A DNA stretch of 14,282 nt, taken from positions 1-14,282 of the forward strand of contig JAICPP010000064.1 in NCBI GenBank assembly GCA_025929805.1. The letters run 5' to 3'. The stretch's first letter is position 1, and every line of letters starts with the position of its first letter. Made by a program: the position numbers and the translations under genes. Shown one piece after another: positions 6,872-12,883 of the stretch. The stretch is from Gemmatimonadales bacterium. Lineage in GTDB: Bacteria > Gemmatimonadota > Gemmatimonadetes > Gemmatimonadales > GWC2-71-9. The notes under the pieces were generated by a model, which made no database searches, was not told the origin of the DNA, and saw only the letters and a program-made list of their open reading frames with translations.

Positions 6872-8223
6872 GACCGGAGCGCAGTTTCCACGGCTTGAGC
6901 AACGACCTTGAGCGCGCTTTCCGGCAGCGTACGGGGATCGAGAATCACCCGATTGTCCGAGACCCTAGCGACGACCGCAGGCTGCCCCACCCGCAGCCGG
7001 AGCGCCAGGCCGTCCGGACCGAGACCGCCCGCATCGAGCGCCACGAGACTGGTGGGAAGCACTGCGCCCGGAAACGAGCCGCCGCCTACCGCCGATTCTC
7101 CCGCCACGATCTCCGGTCGAGTTTGAGGTGGACAGAGCGCGGCGAGCCGCGCTGCGCGTCGAAGCAGCTCGTCGGGCTCTAGTGTCAGCATGGCGAGGAT
7201 TGGGATCGACCGAACGGCTTCATCCGGGTCTTGGTACAGGACGAGCGTCGCTGCCATGGCTGCCAGGGTCATCTTGTCCGCACGCAGAGCGCGGGCGAGT
7301 GGGTTGGACCGACACTGGGAGACCAGGTGTTTCCGGCCAACCAGACACCCGGCCTGGGGTCCGCCGAGCAGCTTGTCGCCACTGAAGAGGACCACTCCCG
7401 CGCCGGCTGCAAGGCTCTCCTGCACTCGAGGCTCCCTGTTCAGGCCCCACGGCGACAGGTCGGCGAGCAAGCCACTCCCCACATCGTACAGGTACGGAAT
7501 ACCTGCCTGGTCGGCGAGCTCGGCGAGCTCTGCCGGGCGGGGAGATGTCACAAAGCCGCGCTGCTCGAAGTTGGAGCGATGCACGGTCAAGATGGCCGCT
7601 GCACCCCGCACCGCTTGTCGGTAGTCACTCAGGTGCGTGCGATTGGTCGTGCCGACTTCATGCAGGCGGGCTCCGCTCTTCGCCAGAATGTCGGGGATGC
7701 GAAATGAGCCGCCGATCTCGATGAGCTCGCCTCGCGAAATCAGCACATTACCGCCCTCCGCCAGGGCGTTGAGGGCGAGTACCAGGGCGCCTGCGGCGTT
7801 GTTCACCACCAGTCCGTCCTCGGCACCGGTGGCTGCCTGAAGCAACGTGCGGCAGTGATCGGTACGGCTGCCCCGGGTGCCCGAGGGGAGGTCCAGCTCC
7901 AGGTTGCTGTAGCCGCCGACGATAGCATCGATGGCCTGAATGGCGGCAGGGGCGAGTGGAGCGCGGCCCAGGTTGGTGTGGAGCACCACGCCGGTTGCAT
8001 TGAGGACAGGCAACAGACCCGCTCCGGCCCGTTGGGCCAGACGTTCCCGCACATCCTCGTCCCATCGGTCGGGAGGACCTGCTCTCCGGGTTCGCGCGGC
8101 CTCGAGAGATTCCCGCACTGCTGCCACAACCAGGGCGCGGGGCGCGGTATCGAGGAGCTGCTGGATCCCGGGTTGATGCAGCAGCCGATCCACCGAGGGA
8201 AGCTGGCGTCGGCGATCGGTCAT
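6868..8223 (-). CDS. selA: L-seryl-tRNA(Sec) selenium transferase
   Basis: SelA is the PLP enzyme that converts Ser-tRNA(Sec) to Sec-tRNA(Sec) using selenophosphate from SelD. At 451 residues it is near the E. coli length (463). Visible features are an N-terminal tRNA-binding region (LPSVDRLL at 8-15), VLNATGVVLHTNLGRAPL (73-90), YSNLELD (105-111), NNAAGALVLALNA (141-153), GELIEIGGSFRIPDI (165-179), EVGTTNRTH and YDVGSGLL (246-253). The PLP lysine is Lys284 in SGDKLLGGPQAG. All core motifs look intact, so the enzyme is probably active. It overlaps the upstream lipoprotein gene (ATGA) and the downstream gmhB (GTGA). selB, selD and selC, often close to selA, are not in the window and must lie elsewhere if the pathway works. 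Confidence 0.96.
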   Translation of the reverse strand: MTDRRRQLPSVDRLLHQPGIQQLLDTAPRALVVAAVRESLEAARTRRAGPPDRWDEDVRERLAQRAGAGLLPVLNATGVVLHTNLGRAPLAPAAIQAIDAIVGGYSNLELDLPSGTRGSRTDHCRTLLQAATGAEDGLVVNNAAGALVLALNALAEGGNVLISRGELIEIGGSFRIPDILAKSGARLHEVGTTNRTHLSDYRQAVRGAAAILTVHRSNFEQRGFVTSPRPAELAELADQAGIPYLYDVGSGLLADLSPWGLNREPRVQESLAAGAGVVLFSGDKLLGGPQAGCLVGRKHLVSQCRSNPLARALRADKMTLAAMAATLVLYQDPDEAVRSIPILAMLTLEPDELLRRAARLAALCPPQTRPEIVAGESAVGGGSFPGAVLPTSLVALDAGGLGPDGLALRLRVGQPAVVARVSDNRVILDPRTLPESALKVVAQAVETALRS

Positions 8224-9518
8224 CTTCTTGGCGGGGCAGCCGGCTGTCGCGCTGGTGGGCGGGCGGCGGCGGAATCTCGCCGCGCGGGGGGACGAGCGGG
8301 CGCTCCGGTCGGCTTGGCTTTCTCCGGCACCGCAATAACACCCACTGCGCTTCCGGCCACGCCAGTGACGTTTCTGACTCCCCGGAGCTCGAGCACCAGA
8401 CGAGCGCCCGGTGACCAGGGCTTGGGAACCCGCACCACCAGGCGATCGAATAGAGGGGGGCGACTGGTCAGCATTTCAGGGGCAGGGGCCCGTCTCCGGC
8501 CGGGGGCGGCCCCCTGCGGCGGAACCGAGTCAGGCTGCTCGAGCGTATCCGCTGCCGCAGGGGCCGTGTCCCTTCGGGCCGGAGCCCGCTTAGAGAGGCT
8601 GTCGTCCACCGCCTTGGGGAGGATGGAGGCCACGGCAACCGGAGTAGAGTCGGGCAGAAGCCGGAGCCGCGCGTCTTGTGGGGTGAGCCGCTGCCGCGGA
8701 TCCAGCTTCTGCGCAAAGGTGACGGTGGCCGACACGCTGTCATCCACAGTGACGGTCTGGATGCGTGGCGGTGTGGTGTCGTGCACGAAAGCCCAAACCT
8801 CTCCCGCGTCAGGTCGGCCGCGCTGAGTTCGAGTGGTGCCGTACGCTTCTCGGGAATCCTGCAGCTGATTCTGATTCTGGTCCAGGACGCCGGTAACCAG
8901 GTAGTCTCCCGCGGGGAGCGGGCCAAGGGAAAACCGGCCACTGGAGTCGGCCACGCCGCGGTAGGGTAGACTGTCCGGCAGCAGATTCGCGACGACGAGA
9001 GCCCCCGCGGCGGGGCGGCTGGTATTCCAATCCACGACCACACCCCGCAGGGTGGCTTGGGGTTTGGGAGCGCCGGTGGTAAAGGTGAGAACGGCACCCT
9101 CTGGACTCCGGTTGTTTCGCAGGTCCGTCACCCCCGGCAGCAGCTCCACTCGATACACCCGATTGGGCCGCCATCCCTCCCTCGGCCGCACGGTAATGCG
9201 AGTCCGGCGCCAATCCACCTCGGGAACTCTGGTGGTAGGTGAGAGGATCACCAGCTTCTCTAGCCCGCCGGTCCCCTCTCCCCGATTAGGGGCCCCACCC
9301 TCGGAGATCACTTCATCGAACTGGAATTCCGCGGCACCATCGAAGCGCGGTGACAGAGTGGCGAGCGACGCCGGTCGAGACCCGATGAGCCGCGGGGGCT
9401 CCCGATCGGGGGGTCCCCCCGGTGGAGGCTCGATTCGGGCGCAGGCGTACAGGGCGGAAAGAGCGGACAGAGCAGACAGAGCGGACAACAACGACCGTCT
9501 TGCGCTAGCCCGTTCCAC
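8220..9518 (-). CDS. Ig-like domain lipoprotein
   Basis: This 432-residue exported protein starts at GTG 9518. That start gives a compact signal peptide: ERASARR, then four Ser-Ala-Leu repeats, then lipobox LYAC with Cys26. An upstream ATG at 9740 in the same frame lies inside valS and would bury the signal peptide, so it is rejected. After the Cys comes a PPPGGPPDREPPR segment typical of Ig-like lipoproteins in Bacteroidota and relatives. A bacterial Ig-like (Big_5 type) domain follows at about 43-148. A carboxypeptidase-regulatory/transthyretin-like beta-sandwich is at about 154-230 (DSSGRFSLGPLPAGDY). A further Ig-like region at about 249-398 is interrupted by an Ala/Pro/Arg/Asp-rich stretch (about 308-348). 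The last 35 residues are Pro/Ala/Arg-rich and disordered. The likely place is the periplasm or outer membrane; the function is unknown, and a structural or glycan-binding role is possible. It overlaps selA by 4 nt and follows valS by 29 nt. Confidence 0.82.
   Translation of the reverse strand: MERASARRSLLSALSALSALSALYACARIEPPPGGPPDREPPRLIGSRPASLATLSPRFDGAAEFQFDEVISEGGAPNRGEGTGGLEKLVILSPTTRVPEVDWRRTRITVRPREGWRPNRVYRVELLPGVTDLRNNRSPEGAVLTFTTGAPKPQATLRGVVVDWNTSRPAAGALVVANLLPDSLPYRGVADSSGRFSLGPLPAGDYLVTGVLDQNQNQLQDSREAYGTTRTQRGRPDAGEVWAFVHDTTPPRIQTVTVDDSVSATVTFAQKLDPRQRLTPQDARLRLLPDSTPVAVASILPKAVDDSLSKRAPARRDTAPAAADTLEQPDSVPPQGAAPGRRRAPAPEMLTSRPPLFDRLVVRVPKPWSPGARLVLELRGVRNVTGVAGSAVGVIAVPEKAKPTGAPARPPARRDSAAARPPARQPAAPPRR
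9451..9486. repeat. 9-bp tandem repeat encoding the signal-peptide core
   Basis: Four 9-bp units on the plus strand read AGGGCGGAA, AGAGCGGAC, AGAGCAGAC and AGAGCGGAC (9451-9486). Read on the minus strand in the lipoprotein frame they give the Ser-Ala-Leu repeats that form the hydrophobic core of its signal peptide. Because the period is a multiple of three, gain or loss of units would change hydrophobic length without a frameshift. Confidence 0.75.
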
Positions 9519-9544
9519 TCCTTCCGCCTCTTCCGTTCCTTCCG
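9518..9544 (-). promoter_or_regulatory. Purine-rich 9-bp repeat forming the ribosome-binding region of the Ig-like lipoprotein
   Basis: On the minus strand three 9-mers CGGAAGGAA, CGGAAGAGG and CGGAAGGAG run straight into the GTG start at 9518-9516. The GAGG in the middle unit lies about 8 nt before the GTG and serves as a plausible Shine-Dalgarno. The repeat fills most of the 29-nt gap after the valS stop. Confidence 0.5.
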
Positions 9545-9547
9545 CCC

Positions 9548-12235
9548 TCAGGAACACCCCAGCAGCTCCCGCTTCTTGACCAGAACGTCGTATTGCTCTT
9601 TCCAGGTCGTGAGCTTCTGGCGCTCGCGCTGGACCACGTCGGACGGGGCCCGGGACACGAACTGCTCGTTGCCCAGCTTCCTTTCCTGAGATTCGACCAG
9701 CCGGATCAGACGTTCCACCTCGCTGCTCAGCCGTCCGCATTCGCGGCGTAGGTCAATGGCGTCGCCCAGGGGCACGAACAGAGCTGTGCCCTCCGAGAGC
9801 ACCGCATGACCTCCGCCCCGTTCCCGGTGTTCGTCAAAGGAAAGATCCGACAGCTTGGCCAGGCGCACGATGGTAGCTCGCTCCGATTGGAACGCCGCCA
9901 CCGTCTTCGGGTTTTCGCTGCTCACGAACGCGAGCACGGCCTGGCCCGGCTGAATCCCATATTCGGCGCGGATGACCCGGATGGCGCTCACCAGCTCCTG
10001 CACTAGACCGAAACTGGTCAGCGCCTCGGGCGCGTGGGCGCGGGGGTCCGGCGTCGGCCAGGGAGCAACCGAGATCGAGGCCTCCTCGTCTCTCCCCGGG
10101 AACCGCCGCCAGAGCGCCTCGGTAATGAAGGGCATGATCGGGTGGAGCAGCCGCAGCGCGACATCGAACGTTTGAGCCGCGACGGCTCGAGCTACGTCGC
10201 CGCCGGGCACATCGCCGTACAGGCGAGGTTTGACTTGTTCGATGTACCAGTCGGCGAGATCACTCCAGATGAAGTGGTAGACCGCGCCGGCCGCATCGTT
10301 CAACCGGAACCTCTGGTATGCATCGGTTGCTTCGCGGACCGTGGCATCGCAACGAGCAATAATCCAGCGGTCCGCCAGGGTCAGCTCATCGGGACCGACC
10401 ACTCCAGCCTGCTGCCCAGCAAGTGGCCGGGGAACGCCATCCAGGTTCAAGAGAATGAACCGGCCCGCATTCCACAGCTTGTTGGCAAAGTTGCGGCCCG
10501 GAGCGAAGGAGGTGTCCAGGTTGTTGGGGTCGAGAATGACATCGGTGCCGACCGACATGCCCGACACCAGCGAATAGCGCAGCGCGTCGGCGCCGTAGCG
10601 TTCCACTACCTCGAGGGGATCGATGCCGTTGCCCAGGGACTTGGACATTTTGCGGTGGAGGTTGTCGCGTACCACCCCATGCAGATAAATCCGGGTGTAG
10701 GGCACTTCCCCCATGAAGTGGAGCCCAGACATGATCATCCGGGCCACCCAGAAGAAGATGATGTCCGGGGCTGACACCAGCGTGTGGCCCGGGTAAAAAG
10801 TGGAGAGATCGGAAGTCGAATCCGGCCACCCCAGACTGGAGAAGGGAACCAGCCAGGACGAGAACCAAGTGTCGAGCACATCGTCGTCCTGCCGCACGGC
10901 GCCACCGCACCCCGGGCAAACCTCCAGATCGGTGCGACTGACGCTGGTGCGCCCGCACCCAGGAGCCTCACAGTACCACACCGGAATCCGGTGGCCCCAC
11001 CAGAGCTGCCGCGAGATGCACCAGTCGCGGATCCCTTCAAGCCAGGTGGAGTAATCGTCACCCCGGCGATCGGGGACGAACTGGAGAGTTCCGTTTCGGT
11101 ATGCCTCGAGGGCGGGACGTGCCAGTGGCTCCATCCTCACGAACCATTGCTCTGACAGCCGGGGCTCAACCACGGTGTCGCAGCGGTAACAATGACCCAC
11201 GGCATGCCGGTGATCCTCCACCGCCTCGAGCAGCCCAGCCGACTCGAACTCCGCCACGATGCGCCGCCGGGCCTCGTACCGGTCCAATCCCTGAAACCGC
11301 TCCGGAGCCGCCAGGCTTATGCGTGCTTCCGGGGTCATGATATCGATCGAGGCCAGCCCATGTCTTCGTCCAATCTCGAAGTCCGCGGGATCGTGGGCCG
11401 GAGTAACCTTGACCGCACCCGAGCCGAAGGCCGGATCGACCGCCGAATCGGCCACGATCGGGATCAGCCGGTCTACCACGGGGAGACGCACCTTGCTTCC
11501 TACGAGCCGGCGGTAACGTTCATCGTCGGGGTGCACCGCCACGGCGGTGTCGCCGAGCATGGTCTCCGGACGCGTCGTCGCCACGGTCAAATAGCCCGTG
11601 CCGTCGGCCAGCGGATAGCGCAGGTGCCAGAGCTTCCCGTCTACGTCCTCCTTCTCGGCTTCTTCGTTCGAGAGCGCGGTGAGGCAGCGAGGGCACCAGT
11701 TGATGATGTAGTGCCCCCGGTACACCAGGCCTTCCTCGTACAACCGGACGAACACCTCTCTCACGGACCGGGAGAGGCGCTCCTCCAGGGTGAAATAGGT
11801 GCGAGCCCAGTCGGCCGACGCCCCGATGGTCTTGAGCTGCTCCAGGATGGCGGCGCCGGTCTGGTGGACGTGCTGCCAGACCCGCTCCACGAAGGCATCG
11901 CGACCCAGATCGAAGCGGGTAAGCCCTTCCTGCGCGAGCTCACGCTCAACGACATTCTGAGTGGCGATACCGGCGTGATCGGTTCCGGGCAGCCACAGCG
12001 CACGACGGCCCCGCATCCGCTCGAAGCGAATGAGCACGTCCTGTACGGTATTGTTGAGGCCGTGGCCCATGTGCAGCATGGCGGTCACGTTGGGCGGCGG
12101 CATCATGATGACGTACGGCTCGGCGGAACCTGGAGCGTGGCTCTCGGGGGAGAACAGTCCGCGCTCGTTCCACCAGTGGTAGAGCTCGGACTCGATGGAA
12201 GACGGATTGTATTGGGGGGCCAGCGGCTCGATCAT
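9548..12235 (-). CDS. valS: Valyl-tRNA synthetase
   Basis: ValS attaches valine to tRNA(Val) and edits mischarged threonine. The 895-residue protein is a complete class I enzyme. It has the HIGH-type motif HMGH at 55-58 after PPPNVTA, the CP1 editing insertion with TTRPETMLGDTAVAVHP and GTDHAG-type blocks, Cys-rich zinc-type segments (CPRC, and CEAPGCG...CPGCGG), and KMSKS at 529-533. An anticodon-binding helical domain follows. A C-terminal coiled coil (about 825-890) is the family's tRNA-binding arm, rich in Glu, Arg and Lys heptads. The ATG overlaps the stop of the upstream BON-domain gene (ATGA) and has no evident Shine-Dalgarno, so translation is likely coupled. The gene 5' of valS has only a short leader, leaving no room for a T-box, so control is probably not T-box based. 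Confidence 0.98.
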   Translation of the reverse strand: MIEPLAPQYNPSSIESELYHWWNERGLFSPESHAPGSAEPYVIMMPPPNVTAMLHMGHGLNNTVQDVLIRFERMRGRRALWLPGTDHAGIATQNVVERELAQEGLTRFDLGRDAFVERVWQHVHQTGAAILEQLKTIGASADWARTYFTLEERLSRSVREVFVRLYEEGLVYRGHYIINWCPRCLTALSNEEAEKEDVDGKLWHLRYPLADGTGYLTVATTRPETMLGDTAVAVHPDDERYRRLVGSKVRLPVVDRLIPIVADSAVDPAFGSGAVKVTPAHDPADFEIGRRHGLASIDIMTPEARISLAAPERFQGLDRYEARRRIVAEFESAGLLEAVEDHRHAVGHCYRCDTVVEPRLSEQWFVRMEPLARPALEAYRNGTLQFVPDRRGDDYSTWLEGIRDWCISRQLWWGHRIPVWYCEAPGCGRTSVSRTDLEVCPGCGGAVRQDDDVLDTWFSSWLVPFSSLGWPDSTSDLSTFYPGHTLVSAPDIIFFWVARMIMSGLHFMGEVPYTRIYLHGVVRDNLHRKMSKSLGNGIDPLEVVERYGADALRYSLVSGMSVGTDVILDPNNLDTSFAPGRNFANKLWNAGRFILLNLDGVPRPLAGQQAGVVGPDELTLADRWIIARCDATVREATDAYQRFRLNDAAGAVYHFIWSDLADWYIEQVKPRLYGDVPGGDVARAVAAQTFDVALRLLHPIMPFITEALWRRFPGRDEEASISVAPWPTPDPRAHAPEALTSFGLVQELVSAIRVIRAEYGIQPGQAVLAFVSSENPKTVAAFQSERATIVRLAKLSDLSFDEHRERGGGHAVLSEGTALFVPLGDAIDLRRECGRLSSEVERLIRLVESQERKLGNEQFVSRAPSDVVQRERQKLTTWKEQYDVLVKKRELLGCS

Positions 12236-12660
12236 GCGCTCTGGTCAGTGACTCGCGTGCCGCCGGAATGGCTATCGTCTTCGCCGCGCACCAGGATGCT
12301 GTTGATGACGGAATCGACCCCGGCCACCGCGCGAGCAACCCGCGCGGCGAGCGTGCGGCTCCCTCGGTCGGTCACCCAGCCGCGAAGCTCCACCGTCCCG
12401 CGGCTCACGGCGGTGACTTCGATGGCAAATCGGGCCAGCCGGGGCTCGGCCTGGATGGCGGCGTCAACCGCCCGGGCCGAGGCAGCGGGGGTCACCCGGG
12501 CAGGCACGGTATGTCCCAGGCGACGTGCTGCGCGCCGAAACCGAGTTCGATTCACGCCGCCCACCCACTCGCTCAAGGCAAAACCGGCTACCAGGCCGGT
12601 TCCCATACCGAGGGTGGTCCACAGGAAAATCTGAGTGCCGCTCAGTTCGTCTCGACGCAC
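12232..12660 (-). CDS. Membrane-anchored BON-domain protein
   Basis: This 142-residue protein has one N-terminal transmembrane segment (about 11-33, LWTTLGMGTGLVAGFALSEWV). A basic patch follows (RTRFRRAARR), then a BON domain at about 60-125: helix ARAVDAAIQAEP, a strand region with VELRGWVTDRG, and RVARAVAGVDSVINSI. BON domains occur in OsmY-like periplasmic proteins and are thought to bind membranes or hydrophobic ligands. Here the basic patch follows the only transmembrane segment, so either orientation is possible. The start is GTG at 12660, supported by AAGAGGA six bases upstream. It is the first gene of the minus-strand operon, so its promoter would also drive valS and the genes beyond. 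A direct role in tRNA charging is not expected. Confidence 0.82.
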   Translation of the reverse strand: MRRDELSGTQIFLWTTLGMGTGLVAGFALSEWVGGVNRTRFRRAARRLGHTVPARVTPAASARAVDAAIQAEPRLARFAIEVTAVSRGTVELRGWVTDRGSRTLAARVARAVAGVDSVINSILVRGEDDSHSGGTRVTDQSA

Positions 12661-12730
12661 GCGCAGTCCTCTTACTGAAGAATTTGCATTGTCATTAAGT
12701 TAACCTTTTTCCGGACTGAAGGCAGGAAAC
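12661..12730. promoter_or_regulatory. Divergent intergenic region between the BON-valS and small-protein-thrS operons
   Basis: Seventy bases separate the two divergent starts, and the middle (about 12677-12713) is clearly AT-rich in a GC-rich setting, as expected for promoters on both strands. Shine-Dalgarno sites are visible at each end: AAGAGGA on the minus strand (12667-12673) and GAAGG/AGGA on the plus strand (12718-12727). The best plus-strand promoter match, TTACTG (12672) and TTAAGT (12695) with a 17-nt spacer, is weak. I could not settle a box on the minus strand. The region is too short for a T-box leader. Confidence 0.45.
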
Positions 12731-12883
12731 ATGGAAGACAATCGGGTGGAGCTATCGGGCTCCGAATTGGTTCGCTGGTTGATCATTGGCGTGATCGTCC
12801 TGGCCGGCATAGGGCTGTTCTTCTATTTCGCACCTTCGAGCAAGCCCGCGGTGCCGCCCTCCGTCCAGGAGTCACCCCGGTGA
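12731..12883 (+). CDS. Small single-pass membrane protein upstream of thrS
   Basis: This 50-residue open frame begins MEDNRVELSGSELVRW, carries one strongly hydrophobic segment (about 17-34, LIIGVIVLAGIGLFFYF), and ends in a short Pro/Ser tail (SSKPAVPPSVQESPR). The acidic, polar N-terminus, Arg15 just before the helix and the Lys38 after it leave topology undecided. Evidence that it is real: a Shine-Dalgarno-like GAAGG 8 nt upstream, a good membrane helix, a position directly after the divergent promoter region, and a stop overlapping the thrS GTG as GTGA. I do not recognise the family. It may only be a leader whose translation feeds ribosomes onto thrS, or a functional small membrane protein. 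Confidence 0.6.
   Translation: MEDNRVELSGSELVRWLIIGVIVLAGIGLFFYFAPSSKPAVPPSVQESPR

Noticed and set aside
8220..9740. Longer version of the Ig-like lipoprotein starting at 9740
   Set aside because: It would overlap the end of valS by about 190 bases and place the lipoprotein signal peptide about 75 residues inside; GTG 9518 gives a normal signal peptide and spacing.
12248..12254. A further copy of the GTGACTC heptamer near the BON-valS junction
   Set aside because: A single 7-mer is expected by chance in 14 kb and there is no tandem copy beside it.
11192..12634. 480-codon open frame on the plus strand
   Set aside because: It lies antisense to valS and the BON gene, both with clear family motifs. 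Its translation is Arg/Pro/His-rich with no domain, as expected for a shadow frame in GC-rich DNA.
12661..12730. T-box riboswitch leader for valS or thrS
   Set aside because: Only 70 bases are available between the divergent genes, no T-box sequence or terminator/antiterminator pair is visible, and each synthetase is preceded by another coding gene.
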